NCBI RefSeq assembly: GCF_900110885.1
Contig: NZ_FOFJ01000015.1
Coordinates: 39,629 to 103,628 of the forward strand
DNA from: Azotobacter beijerinckii
GTDB taxonomy: Bacteria > Pseudomonadota > Gammaproteobacteria > Pseudomonadales > Pseudomonadaceae
Reading direction: 5' to 3'
DNA length: 64,000 nt
The notes under the pieces are model-generated. The model was not told where the DNA came from. It worked only from the letters and a program-made list of their open reading frames with translations, and made no database searches. The number at the start of each line of letters is the position of its first letter. Position 1 is the first letter of the stretch. Positions 21,448-31,863 of the stretch are shown one piece after another. A program made the position numbers and the translations under genes.

Positions 21448-21514
21448 GCCTGGCCGGCCGCGCTTCAGGACCGGCCCAGCGACTGGCCGGTTTCGGCCTT
21501 GCCCGGCGAGCCGC

Positions 21515-21985
21515 TCAGACCAGCGGCTCGTCGTCGCGGATCAGCACGCAGCGCCGGCCGTGCTCGTCCTCGCGGCAGTCGTGCACGTAGAACATCACCA
21601 CTTCCCCCGTATCCAGCGTGGCCGCCACGTAATCGCCGACCTCGACCGCGAAGAAGCGGCGCGACGCCGGCGCGGCCTCGCATTCGATGAAGGCGGTGAC
21701 GAACAGCTCCGGATCGGCTTCGTCGAAAAACGCGGCGCGTGCCTCCTCGTCCCACTCCTCCGGCGCCTGGAACGGCCCGCCGAAGAGGATTTTGGCATCG
21801 CCCAGATCTTCTTCCTCGGCGTCCGGGTCGTGCTCGTCCGGCCGATAGACCGTGCACTCCTGCGCCGCCTCGCTGCGCAGGATCGCCTGCCGTGCCGCCA
21901 GACGCCGCTCCGGGTCCAGCCCGGCGGCCTGGCATATCTGCACCCATACCGCGTTCGGGACGGATGCCTGGTTGTGTTGCTTCAT
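21515..21985 (-). CDS. Acidic hypothetical protein
   Basis: A 156-residue acidic cytoplasmic protein, not recognised. It begins MKQHNQASVPNAVWVQICQA, has an acidic middle (PDEHDPDAEEEDLGDAKILF) and a C-terminal half with strand-like segments (FFAVEVGDYVAATLDTGEVV, then VMFYVHDCREDEHGRRCVLI). It is convergent with the VnfA-like regulator gene. Composition and codon pattern look like a real gene and not a shadow frame. Confidence 0.6.
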   Translation of the reverse strand: MKQHNQASVPNAVWVQICQAAGLDPERRLAARQAILRSEAAQECTVYRPDEHDPDAEEEDLGDAKILFGGPFQAPEEWDEEARAAFFDEADPELFVTAFIECEAAPASRRFFAVEVGDYVAATLDTGEVVMFYVHDCREDEHGRRCVLIRDDEPLV

Positions 21986-22300
21986 GGGAATCTCCGTTGT
22001 CGTGAGGCTGCCGGCCGTTCAGCCTGGGCGCTGTATTGTCCTGCATTTGGGAAAGGCTGATCAGCCCCGGAATGGGTTCGCCGGGGCTTGGCTGGTTGGA
22101 GCGTTCGTCGAAGAACAGGCGGGACGCCTGAAACGCTTCCATCGGCCCCGTACGCTCTGCCACCGAGCCCGGATGAGCCGGTCCGGGGGCGCGCCAAGCG
22201 CAGCGCGAGGGGCCCGTCGGCTGAACAGCAAGCCCCGTACGACGGGTACACTGGCGCTCCCCCACAGACAAACGGGGATCATCACTGGGAGAGCGACGGT
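21986..22300. other. Intergenic region upstream of the nucleoside transporter
   Basis: This separates the leftward acidic-protein gene from the rightward nupC-like gene. It contains a hairpin AGCCCCGG/CCGGGGCT (22063-22088, 10-base loop) and a GTAC-N5-GTAC pair (22237-22249) that has the wrong spacing for a VnfA-type site. No clear promoter was identified. Confidence 0.4.
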
Positions 22301-23563
22301 ATGTTCAGCGTATTTCAGGGGCTTTTGGGGCTGGCCGTTCTGATTTTGCTGGCCTGGATACTCAGCGAACGGCGTTCGCTGGTGCGTCCCAGGGTGATCG
22401 TCGCCGGGCTCTTGTGCCAGCTTGGACTGGCGGCCGTGTTGCTGAAGTTTCCCGGCACCAGCCAGGTGTTCGAGCCTCTCACCGCTCTGGTGCAGGCCCT
22501 GCAACAAGCCACCGCCGCCGGTAGCGCCTTCGTCTTCGGCTTCATCGGCGGCGGCGCGGCGCCTTATACCGTCACCAGCCCGTCCAACGGTTTTGTGTTG
22601 GCGTTCCAGGCCTTGCCCTTAGTGCTGGTGATCAGTGCCCTGTCGGCGCTGCTGTTTCACTGGCGAATCCTGCCGTTGGTCGTCAGGGGATTTTCCTGGC
22701 TACTCCAGAAAACCTTCGGCATTGGCGGGCCCGTGGGATTTGCCAGTGCCGCCAATGTCTTCGTGGGCATGACCGAGGCCCCCTTGCTGATTCGTCCCTA
22801 TCTGTCGAGCATGTCGCGCAGCGAGCTGTTTGCCGTCATGGTCACCGGCATGGCCACCATCGCAGGAACCGTGATGGTGCTTTACGCCATCCTTCTGGAA
22901 GGCACCATTCCCGATCCGCTCCGGCATCTGCTGATCGCGTCGCTGATCAGTGCGCCAGCGGCCCTGTTGATTGCCCATGTGATGATTCCTCCCGGGCAGG
23001 ACCCGGCAGAACAGCAGGCATCCCCCCTGCCACCCGCAGACCCGATCCGTTATCACGGTGCCATGGATGCCGTAACCCGGGGCACCCTGGATGGCCTGCA
23101 ACTCTGGCTCAACATCATCGCCATGCTGCTGGTTCTGGTTGCCCTGGTGCATCTGGTCAATCTGGGGCTGGCAGGGATGCCGGAGGTCGACGGAGCGCCG
23201 CTGACGCTGGAGCGCCTGCTGGGCTGGGCGATGGCCCCCATCGTCTGGTTGACTGGCATTCCCTGGGCCGAGTCCATGACCGCCGGGGCGCTGATGGGCG
23301 TCAAGACGGTATTGAACGAGTTCATCGCCTACCTTCAACTCGCCGGCTTGCCGGAAGGTGCGCTGAGCGAACGCAGCCGCCTGATCATGACCTATTCGCT
23401 GTGCGGATTTTCCAACATCGGCAGCCTGGGCATCCTGATCGGCGGCCTGGGTGTGCTGGCGCCTGAGCGTCGTGGCGAAATTGTGGCGCTCGGGCTGCGA
23501 GCCCTCTACGCCGGAACACTGGCAACCCTGATGACGGGGGCGGTGGCTGGCCTGATTATTTGA
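22301..23563 (+). CDS. NupC-family concentrative nucleoside transporter
   Basis: A 420-residue inner-membrane nucleoside:cation symporter. It follows the CNT order: an N-terminal helical domain, the gate motif region with GVGGPVGFASAANVFVGMTEAP-like residues (about 140-170), and the nucleoside-recognition C-terminal domain with ALMGVKTVLNEFIAYLQLA and YSLCGFSNIGSLGILIGGLG. The ATG at 22301 follows GGAGAG by seven bases. The substrate range (uridine, purines) cannot be decided here. Confidence 0.9.
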   Translation: MFSVFQGLLGLAVLILLAWILSERRSLVRPRVIVAGLLCQLGLAAVLLKFPGTSQVFEPLTALVQALQQATAAGSAFVFGFIGGGAAPYTVTSPSNGFVLAFQALPLVLVISALSALLFHWRILPLVVRGFSWLLQKTFGIGGPVGFASAANVFVGMTEAPLLIRPYLSSMSRSELFAVMVTGMATIAGTVMVLYAILLEGTIPDPLRHLLIASLISAPAALLIAHVMIPPGQDPAEQQASPLPPADPIRYHGAMDAVTRGTLDGLQLWLNIIAMLLVLVALVHLVNLGLAGMPEVDGAPLTLERLLGWAMAPIVWLTGIPWAESMTAGALMGVKTVLNEFIAYLQLAGLPEGALSERSRLIMTYSLCGFSNIGSLGILIGGLGVLAPERRGEIVALGLRALYAGTLATLMTGAVAGLII

Positions 23564-23920
23564 TGGTTGCCAGGCGCCGGCGCTCCCGAGTGGGCACGCT
23601 CATCATTAAGCAACTGGAAGTCCAGCAAGGCTTGCAGCAGTTCGGCAACCTTGCGACGACGCTTGGGGCGTCGAGCGATGACGATGGTTTTCCCGTGTGC
23701 GAATCGACAGCGTCCAGCCCGTAGCGACGGGTCGGTTGCGTAGGCGCTGGGATCATCACTTGCCGACCTTCGGGACTCCGCAGGGCAAGGAGACTGAAGA
23801 CGGCATGGGTACAGAAAGTACGGGTATTTCTCGGCGGATCTCTCGACGGCCGAAAAGTCCGCCGAGAAATACCCCGGCCTTTCGACCGGAGTATTTACTG
23901 GCTAGCTGATGGAAGCCGAT
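23564..23920. other. Intergenic stretch with possible gene remnant and strong inverted repeat
   Basis: No intact gene is seen. The minus-strand frame through about 23575-23705 reads like protein (GKTIVIARRPKRRRKVAELL and onward) but lacks a start and a recognisable family, so it may be a decayed gene. A perfect 17-bp inverted repeat lies at 23822-23874. Confidence 0.4.
23822..23874. repeat. Perfect 17-bp inverted repeat near the 3' end of the RTX gene
   Basis: GGGTATTTCTCGGCGGA (23822-23838) and its exact complement (23858-23874) flank a 19-base loop. It starts 47 bases past the stop of the leftward RTX/DUF4214 gene. It could be that gene's terminator or an RNA-stabilising 3' structure, although no T-run follows on that strand. 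It could also be the end of a lost mobile element. Confidence 0.7.
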
Positions 23921-25234
23921 TTAGGCCTGGTTAGCCGGGATGATCTGGACATTGTCGATGGTGTCCGCCGCTTCCGGCGAGCCGACGATGGCGATGGCCA
24001 CCTCGGCCTGGGTAGCGTGGTCGCTGTTGAGCGCGTCGAGCCAGAACGCTTTGCCATCTGTGTCGGCCGCGCGGCCAAAGGTGTTCTGGTAGAGCAGTTC
24101 GACGAACGCGTCGTTATCCAGCGAACTATTGGCGTCCTGGAACTCCGTCGAGTTCAGGAAGGCATTGGCGACGTCGGTCGGCGATACTGCGTCTTGGTCG
24201 AGCTGGTCGAGCCAGTATTTGGCACCGTCCACGTCGGCGGAGCGGTCGAAGAGCGCTTCGTACAGGCGCATCGCTTCGGCATTGTCCTCGTTGTCGACGA
24301 TGACGACGTTGTCCTCCGTGCCGAAGCTCAGGACTTCCGTGTTCTTCAGGGTGAAGGACAGGGAGCTGTCGCTGTTGTGGGTCGCCACCAGGCTGTCGTC
24401 ATCGACCGAGAAGCTGTAGTCGGAAGAGGAGAGTTCGGAGGCGAGCTTCACCTGCACGACGTCGAAGCCCTTGCCGGCGTCGATGGTGTCCTGGCCTACG
24501 GTGAGATCGATGGTGTCGTCGCCGGAGGTGGCCACTCCGGTAGGTAGCAGGACGCTGTCGATGGTGTCCGCCGCCTCCGGCGAGCCGACGATATCGAGGG
24601 CCACCTCGGCGCGGCTGACGCCGTTCTGGAGCTGCTCGAGCCAGAAGGTCTTGCCGGCTTCGTCCGACGAGCGGCCCAGGGCGTTCTGGTAGAGCAGATC
24701 GACGAAGGCATCGTCGCTCAGCTCGCCGTTGCTCTGGAACTCCGTCGAGTTCAGGAAGGCATTGGCGATATCGGGCAGCGGCACCCCCTGGTCGAGCTGG
24801 CCGAGCCAGTATTCGGCGCCGCCCACGTCGGGGGTGCGATCGAACAAGGCCTGGTACAGACGCATTGCGCTGGCCTGGTCTTCGTTGGCGGCGACCACTA
24901 CCTGCTTGGTTCCGGCCAACTGGCTGGTGAAACTGAAGATTTCGACGTTGGTGACGCTGGTCGACGAGTAGGCGGGAAGCAGTGAGCTGCGTGCCACCAG
25001 CCGGCCATTCACGACCTCGAAATCGAAATTGTCGCGGTTGCCGTTGATCTGCACGAGATCGAAGCCTTCGCCACCGTCGACGGTGTCGTGGCCGAGGCCG
25101 GCATGGATGGTGTCGTTGCCTGCGCCGGTCGAGACGAGGTCGTTACCGAAGCCGCCGGTGACCGAGTCGTTGCCGTCGCCGGTGGTCAGGATGTCGTTGC
25201 CGAGTCCGCCGGTCAGAGTGGTGTTAGATGCCAT
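23921..25234 (-). CDS. RTX calcium-binding protein with two DUF4214 domains
   Basis: A 437-residue acidic, cysteine-free protein without N-terminal signal peptide, as expected for type I secretion. Residues 8-58 hold nonapeptide repeats of the GGxGNDxx type ([20 protein letters not shown]). Two DUF4214-like units follow, at about 112-222 and 312-428, sharing MRLYx[18 protein letters not shown] and [12 protein letters not shown]. They arose by internal duplication of about 205 residues. GGGAGA precedes the ATG. No secretion genes are adjacent. Similar proteins are extracellular or cell-surface; the exact role is unknown. Confidence 0.85.
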   Translation of the reverse strand: MASNTTLTGGLGNDILTTGDGNDSVTGGFGNDLVSTGAGNDTIHAGLGHDTVDGGEGFDLVQINGNRDNFDFEVVNGRLVARSSLLPAYSSTSVTNVEIFSFTSQLAGTKQVVVAANEDQASAMRLYQALFDRTPDVGGAEYWLGQLDQGVPLPDIANAFLNSTEFQSNGELSDDAFVDLLYQNALGRSSDEAGKTFWLEQLQNGVSRAEVALDIVGSPEAADTIDSVLLPTGVATSGDDTIDLTVGQDTIDAGKGFDVVQVKLASELSSSDYSFSVDDDSLVATHNSDSSLSFTLKNTEVLSFGTEDNVVIVDNEDNAEAMRLYEALFDRSADVDGAKYWLDQLDQDAVSPTDVANAFLNSTEFQDANSSLDNDAFVELLYQNTFGRAADTDGKAFWLDALNSDHATQAEVAIAIVGSPEAADTIDNVQIIPANQA

Positions 25235-25302
25235 TCTAGTGTTCTCCCTTTGAATTACTCATCACTGTTTCGGAAAATCGATCGAGCCGTTACCTAACTG
25301 TG

Positions 25303-26028
25303 TTACGGAAGATATGCATAGTTGCTGTGTCGCTCCGGGGGGAGCGGGAGGATATGCTGGACGGCTTTGGGGATAATGACCAGTCGCTGTGCGACCAGTT
25401 GTTCGGTCCCGTTCGGATTTGATAGTTCTGTTTTTTGTCGAGGGCGGAGGCCAACGGGGAGTGCTCCCCGAAAACTGTCTGCCCCGAATTCGTAATGGGT
25501 GGCGCGTTGCCCGGTGAGTGCGAAGGCAGCGGACATGGGGGCATGGCGGGTTTCGCCCGGGGCCGCTCGACGGAGGGCCTTCGAGTCGTCGTGGTGAGTT
25601 TGGCGTCCCAAGCCAACCATTCTTGGCGACGATATCGTCGGGGTTCCGATATGACCGTGCAGCTTGAACTGTACGGGTTGCAGGGAACTAGCTTTCGGTG
25701 GCGTGACAGGTTTGGGGGTGGCGGAGGGGATCTGATCGATCCGGAATTGGATCTCGGCGCTTCCGCCTTCGGGGTGGTATTCGGTGATCGGCGCGCCGGC
25801 CTGCGCCCCTTTGATGCACACTGGCGCTGTAAAGGGGGATCGGGCGATCCCGCTGGCCGGGGAAAGGTCGACTACCCCTTTGCCGGTGGGGGCTTGGGGA
25901 AACTGGCTGAGGCTGCTGTTTCGGGGCGCGAATATGCCGGAGACGTAGCGGTAAATGGATATCCCGACGTCTAATGCGACACTCTGGGGCGGTACTTTCA
26001 AAAAATAAAAGCTCATGCTCGCTGGCAT
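25303..26028 (-). CDS. Hypothetical protein upstream of the RTX gene
   Basis: A 241-residue open frame with a balanced, proline- and serine-rich composition (for example EYHPEGGSAEIQFRIDQIPS). The ATG is preceded by GGAG with seven-base spacing. No domain was recognised. It ends 69 bases before the RTX gene start, in the same orientation, so the two could be co-transcribed. It could also be a chance frame; a plus-strand frame overlaps it. Confidence 0.35.
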   Translation of the reverse strand: MPASMSFYFLKVPPQSVALDVGISIYRYVSGIFAPRNSSLSQFPQAPTGKGVVDLSPASGIARSPFTAPVCIKGAQAGAPITEYHPEGGSAEIQFRIDQIPSATPKPVTPPKASSLQPVQFKLHGHIGTPTISSPRMVGLGRQTHHDDSKALRRAAPGETRHAPMSAAFALTGQRATHYEFGADSFRGALPVGLRPRQKTELSNPNGTEQLVAQRLVIIPKAVQHILPLPPERHSNYAYLP

Positions 26029-26431
26029 AATTCAGCTCCGCTGAGAAGCTGATTGCCATGGAGAGCTATGCCACTGAATGGGTACTGCTTCCGTGCCATG
26101 CATAAAGCCATTCCTTTGATGAGGCTTCGGCAATGCTACTATCTTGTTGATGCTTGTGGGTACGTCTAGGGGCTGTTGACGTTTCTAATCAAGAGCTTTG
26201 AAGAAGAGAAAAGAGCAAACCCACAGAGCAGAATCGAAGCTCCCGAATCAAACTGCAGACCGACAACCTTATGCGAATCCGAGGGCAGTATGTGGATCCT
26301 GCGAGGGGTTGTCAGCTACCGGCGGTCACCTGACCGTTGAAATGGACGTCGAGCAGTCGCTCGAAGTTCCAGTAGTAATTGACAGCAGGTTTAGGAGGGG
26401 AAGGGCTACAGACGTAATTCCTTGATTTGAT
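26029..26431. other. Intergenic region of lower GC content
   Basis: No supported gene. A short plus-strand open frame (26198-26425) has no recognisable features. AT-rich patches near 26180-26215 and the lack of coding pattern suggest decayed or non-coding DNA between the accessory block and the conserved tRNA-rpoD block. Confidence 0.4.
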
Positions 26432-26508
26432 TGGTGGGCCCGCTGGGACTCGAACCCAGGACCAAAGGATTATGAGTCCTCTGCTCTAACCGACTGAGCT
26501 ACAGGCCC
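26432..26508 (-). tRNA. tRNA with CAU anticodon (probably Ile2, else elongator Met)
   Basis: A 77-base cloverleaf with encoded CCA. The acceptor GGGCCTG pairs with CGGGCCC (one U-G pair). The D-arm is AGCTCAGTCGGTTAGAGC, the anticodon loop CTCATAA, and the T-arm CTGGGTTCGAGTCCCAG. The variable region TTTGGTC resembles the lysidine-modified tRNA-Ile2 more than elongator Met, but sequence alone does not settle it. Pseudomonas has a CAU tRNA at the same place beside rpoD. Confidence 0.93.
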
Positions 26509-26523
26509 CCAGAAGGCGGGCGG

Positions 26524-26553
26524 ATTATAGCGGCGGTTTTCTGCCTGCGCCAA
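26524..26553 (-). promoter_or_regulatory. Sigma70 promoter of the CAU tRNA
   Basis: On the minus strand TTGGCG (26553-26548) and a perfect TATAAT (26529-26524) are 18 bases apart. Transcription would start near 26517, about nine bases before the mature tRNA 5' end. The bases between are GC-rich. Confidence 0.65.
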
Positions 26554-26725
26554 GCGACAGGAGCAGCAAAGGCCGCTATCTGCCGCAAAATCGGCAGACC
26601 TCTTCTTCCGCACGAGGTGTTTTCGGCAGCAGTTGTCCTCCGATGCAGCGCAGCAAGAGCATGGTTGCTTTTCCGGCAACCTGATGGCTGGCGGCTGTCG
26701 GGTGGCAGCCGCGCCGGAGTGTCTG

Positions 26726-27400
26726 TCAGCCCGCCGACACCTTGCCGGGCTGCTGGCTGCGGGCGCGTAGGCGCTCGGCATCGTGGATATCGAAGATGCC
26801 GTTGCCGGCGCGGCTGAGGATGCCTTCGCGGGCCATCCGGTTGATCAGGGAGGAGACGGTCTGGCGGGTGGTGCCGAGCAGCCGGGCGATGTCCTCGGTG
26901 TTGAGGTCCAGCTCCAGGCGCAGACTGCCCTGGTGGGGGCGGCCCCTGCGCGCCAGCATGCCATCGAGAAAGCGCGCTAGGCGGCCCTCGACGTCGCGAA
27001 AGGCCAGATCTTCGATGATGCCCATGCAGTTGGCTAGGGTTGCGCCGAGCACGCGGATGATCGCCGGCACGGCGCTCGGCAGCGAGCGGAGCGTGGCCAT
27101 CATCCGGGCGGTGTCGCCCATCAGCACCTCGCTCGGGCGCACGGTCTGGACGTAGGCCTGGCTGTGTGTGCTGTAGATGTCTCCGGCCTCGAGGAAAGTG
27201 AGGGTGTATTCCTTATCCTCGAGGGCGAGGAATACCCGGATGCGCCCGCTGCGCACGATGAACACGCTGTCGCGCTCGCCGCTCGGGCTGCCGAGCAGTT
27301 CGTCTTCGACCAGCTGGCGCTGGTGAAAGCCCTGCAGCAGTGCGGCCTGGGTGAGCGCGTCCAGGCGTTCGAGCAGGTTGCTGGGATCGGGACCGTTCAT
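26726..27400 (-). CDS. CooA-like CRP/FNR-family regulator (probable haem CO sensor)
   Basis: A 224-residue transcription factor: N-terminal cyclic-nucleotide-binding-type beta domain, long C-helix and C-terminal helix-turn-helix (DIARLLGTTRQTVSSLINRM). Similarity to CooA of Rhodospirillum is specific. GDIYSTHS places H79 at the haem-ligand histidine (H77 of CooA), and TLANCMGIIEDLAF matches the C-helix LTSCMRTIEDLMF. The ferric-state cysteine ligand (C75) is serine here. A CooA homologue is known from Azotobacter vinelandii. No CO dehydrogenase gene is nearby. The start MNGPDPSN is at 27400. Confidence 0.78.
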   Translation of the reverse strand: MNGPDPSNLLERLDALTQAALLQGFHQRQLVEDELLGSPSGERDSVFIVRSGRIRVFLALEDKEYTLTFLEAGDIYSTHSQAYVQTVRPSEVLMGDTARMMATLRSLPSAVPAIIRVLGATLANCMGIIEDLAFRDVEGRLARFLDGMLARRGRPHQGSLRLELDLNTEDIARLLGTTRQTVSSLINRMAREGILSRAGNGIFDIHDAERLRARSQQPGKVSAG

Positions 27401-27468
27401 GGTGTCTGTCGTCGGGGAAGGGCAGTGCCGCACGGGGTCGTTTCGCTGCTCGGTCGGCAGGCGGAAAG

Positions 27469-27496
27469 CAAGACCCCCGGCGAGCCGGGGGTCTTG
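27469..27496 (-). terminator. Intrinsic terminator downstream of rpoD
   Basis: A perfect 13-bp stem CAAGACCCCCGGC / GCCGGGGGTCTTG with a two-base loop, followed on the minus strand by CTTTCC. It begins three bases past the rpoD stop codon and separates rpoD from the CooA-like gene. Confidence 0.85.
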
Positions 27497-27499
27497 TCT

Positions 27500-29356
<1,857 letters not shown>

Positions 29357-29420
29357 AACACCCTATCCACTGAATGTTCTGGCGGGCTGAAAAGCTAAAT
29401 ATTATAGCTGATGCTTGACC

Positions 29421-31352
29421 TCACGCGCCAGTTGAGGTCGGGGAGGCGGGGGATGCGTTGCGGCTGAGCAGATCGCGCAGTCGAGCCTTCTCTTCTGCAC
29501 TCAGTTCGCCTTGGCGAGCTTTGCGAAGTAGCTGTTCGATACCACGCTCGCGCTGACGGGCCGCTAATTTATTTATAGTGTCGAAAAATTGTTGTTCAAG
29601 GTTGTCTGTCGAAATCAGCCATTCCTTTTCCGCCAGGGCGCGCAGCAGGCGGCCCTGTTCGGTGCCGTGCCAGCGGGCGATCAGTTGCAGGGTGCTACTG
29701 TGCGGGTTCTTTTGCAGCGCCTCCAGCAGGGCGACCAGCAACTGGGCGTAGGTGTCGTCCTCGCTGGCGAAATGACTGGCGTCGGCGACCTTCTGGGACA
29801 GTTGTGGGTGGTGGAGCAGGGTGCGCAGCGCGCTCAGGTTGGGCGGTTCGACGCTGATTGCGGTGCGTAGTCGCGGCGGGAAGTCGCTGCGGCCCTTCCG
29901 ATAGCCGTTGCGGTCTTGCCCCCTCCACTGGCCCTTGCCGTAGGCGGGGCGCTCGAAGGGTGCAGGCGGTCCGGGCTCGGCGAAGTCGGGGTAGCCTGCG
30001 TGGCTGGGTTCGGCCTGGTAGTAGGCGTCTTCCGCGTGGGATGGCTGGTTGTGACCGGGCGTGGGCGGGGTGCCGCCGGGCAGTCCGGTGATTTCGCCGA
30101 GGCGCTGGCGCATCAGGGTGCGCAGGTTGGCGCCGGGAATTTTCTCGATCAGCGGGGCGGCGAGGGTCGCCAGGTGCGCCTTGCCTTCCAGGGTGCGCGG
30201 GTCGGCCTCCGCGGTCAGTTGTTGGAAGAAGTAGTCGGCCAGCGGTCGGGCCTGTTGCTCCAGGCGGGCTAGGAAGGCCTCGCGGCCTTCGGCGCGTACC
30301 AGGCTGTCCGGGTCCTCCCCTTCGGGAAGGAACAGAAAGCGCGCGCGGCGGCCGTCCTGCAGGCTCGGCAGGGTGGCCTCGAGGGCGCGCCAGGCGGCCT
30401 TGCGGCCGGCCTGGTCGCCGTCGAAGCAGAACAGCACGCTGGGCACCAGGCGGAACAGGCGTTTGAGGTGCTCCTCGCTGGTGGCGGTGCCGAGGGTGGC
30501 CACCGCATTGCGCAGGCCCTGCTGGGCCAGGGCGATGACGTCCATGTAGCCCTCGACCACGATGACCTCGTCGAGGTCGCGGTCGTGCCGGCGTGCCTCG
30601 AAGAGGCCGTAAAGCTCCTGGCCCTTGTGGAATACCGGGGTTTCCGGGGAGTTCAGGTACTTCGGCTTGTCGTCGCCGAGCACCCGGCCGCCGAAGGCGA
30701 TAACCCGGCCGCGGCTGTCGCGGATCGGGAAGATCACCCGGTCGCGAAAGCGGTCGTAGCGCTTGCCGGTCTCGGCGTTCTCGATCAGGAGGCCTGCATC
30801 GATCATCGCCTTCTGCTGCAGGGCGTCGCCGCCCAGATGCTTGAGCAGGTTGTCCCAGCCGGGCGGGGCGAAGCCGAGGGCGAAGTCGCGGGCGATGGTG
30901 CCGGACAGGCCGCGTCCCTTCAGGTAGTCGACGGCGGCCTGGCGCGCCGGATGGCTCTTCAGGGCCTGGCGGTAGAACTCGGCGGCGGCGGTCAGCAGCG
31001 GATAGAGCGGCGAGTCGACGCTCTGGTGCGGCTTGTGGCTGCGCCCGCCGTCCTCGCGCGGGACTTCCAGGCCGGCGCGCTTGGCCAGCTCCTCGACCGC
31101 CTGGGGGAACTCCAGGTGGTCGTGGTCCATGAGAAAGCCCAGCGCGTTGCCGCCGGCGCCACAACCGAAGCAGTAGTAGAACTGTTTGTCCGGACTGACG
31201 GTGAAGGAGGGGGTCTTTTCCTGGTGGAAGGGGCAGCAAGCGCTGTAGTTCTTGCCGGTCTTCTTCAGCTGGACGCGCGAGCCGACCACCTCGACGAGGT
31301 CGGTGCGGTTCAGCAGGTCGTCGATGAAGCCTTGGGGGATCAGTCCGGCCAT
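29421..31352 (-). CDS. dnaG: DNA primase
   Basis: A 643-residue primase that makes RNA primers at the replication fork. An N-terminal zinc-binding domain (CCPFHQEKTPSFTV ... YYCFGCGAGGNA, residues about 40-67) is followed by the RNA polymerase core and the TOPRIM motif (VVEGYMDVIAL near 265). A proline-rich linker (about 430-480) leads to the C-terminal DnaB-binding domain. The start MAGLIPQGFIDDLL at 31352 matches the family; upstream in-frame codons do not. Confidence 0.97.
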   Translation of the reverse strand: MAGLIPQGFIDDLLNRTDLVEVVGSRVQLKKTGKNYSACCPFHQEKTPSFTVSPDKQFYYCFGCGAGGNALGFLMDHDHLEFPQAVEELAKRAGLEVPREDGGRSHKPHQSVDSPLYPLLTAAAEFYRQALKSHPARQAAVDYLKGRGLSGTIARDFALGFAPPGWDNLLKHLGGDALQQKAMIDAGLLIENAETGKRYDRFRDRVIFPIRDSRGRVIAFGGRVLGDDKPKYLNSPETPVFHKGQELYGLFEARRHDRDLDEVIVVEGYMDVIALAQQGLRNAVATLGTATSEEHLKRLFRLVPSVLFCFDGDQAGRKAAWRALEATLPSLQDGRRARFLFLPEGEDPDSLVRAEGREAFLARLEQQARPLADYFFQQLTAEADPRTLEGKAHLATLAAPLIEKIPGANLRTLMRQRLGEITGLPGGTPPTPGHNQPSHAEDAYYQAEPSHAGYPDFAEPGPPAPFERPAYGKGQWRGQDRNGYRKGRSDFPPRLRTAISVEPPNLSALRTLLHHPQLSQKVADASHFASEDDTYAQLLVALLEALQKNPHSSTLQLIARWHGTEQGRLLRALAEKEWLISTDNLEQQFFDTINKLAARQRERGIEQLLRKARQGELSAEEKARLRDLLSRNASPASPTSTGA

Positions 31353-31397
31353 GGGGTTTCCGGTTCGGGCGGGTGCCGGGTGGCTCCAGAAACGCAA

Positions 31398-31421
31398 AAA
31401 GCCCGGTTTCGGCCGGGCTTT
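31398..31421 (-). terminator. Terminator between rpsU and dnaG
   Basis: A 9-bp stem AAAGCCCGG / CCGGGCTTT with a 6-base loop, followed on the minus strand by TTGCGTTT. It lies just after rpsU and before the dnaG start. A similar element in the E. coli macromolecular-synthesis operon lets rpsU be expressed far above dnaG. Confidence 0.8.
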
Positions 31422-31448
31422 CCAGGAGCGGCGAAGCCTTGCTGCAGC

Positions 31449-31664
31449 TTAGTACAGGCGCTCGCGGCGGCGCTGCTCGCGCTGCACTTTCTTGGCGTGG
31501 CGCTTGACGGCGGCGGCGGCCTTGCGCTTGCGCTCGGAAGTGGGCTTCTCGTAGAACTCGCGGCTGCGAACTTCGGCCAGAACGCCGGCTTTTTCGCAGG
31601 AGCGCTTGAAGCGACGCAGGGCTACGTCGAAGGGTTCGTTCTCTTTAACTTTGACGGCGGGCAT
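31449..31664 (-). CDS. rpsU: 30S ribosomal protein S21
   Basis: A 71-residue basic ribosomal protein that helps start translation. The sequence is typical throughout ([20 protein letters not shown], then the helical basic tail [18 protein letters not shown]). First gene of the rpsU-dnaG-rpoD operon and divergent from tsaD. Confidence 0.98.
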   Translation of the reverse strand: MPAVKVKENEPFDVALRRFKRSCEKAGVLAEVRSREFYEKPTSERKRKAAAAVKRHAKKVQREQRRRERLY

Positions 31665-31863
31665 CCAGGGCTACCTTAACTATTGACCGGTGGTGAACGC
31701 CCTCTCCGGACTCGGCTCGGGAGAACGTCGATTCTCAAGGGCTGCGGATGTTACCTCATTTGCCCGAGGCAATGCAAAGCCCACGGCGCGAAAAGCGCTG
31801 GTCTGCGGGGTGGTCGGCGATTATCATGCGCCCCTTGATTTGTCAGGCTAAAAGGTCGAACCC

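Noticed and set aside
22237..22249. GTAC-GACGG-GTAC upstream of the nucleoside transporter, resembling a VnfA site
   Set aside because: The spacer is five bases, not six, there is one copy only, and no -24/-12 promoter follows.
23697..23909. 70-codon plus-strand frame across the 17-bp inverted repeat
   Set aside because: It is made largely of the repeat arms and loop and has no protein-like features.
26198..26425. 75-codon plus-strand open frame
   Set aside because: No ribosome site, family or context support.
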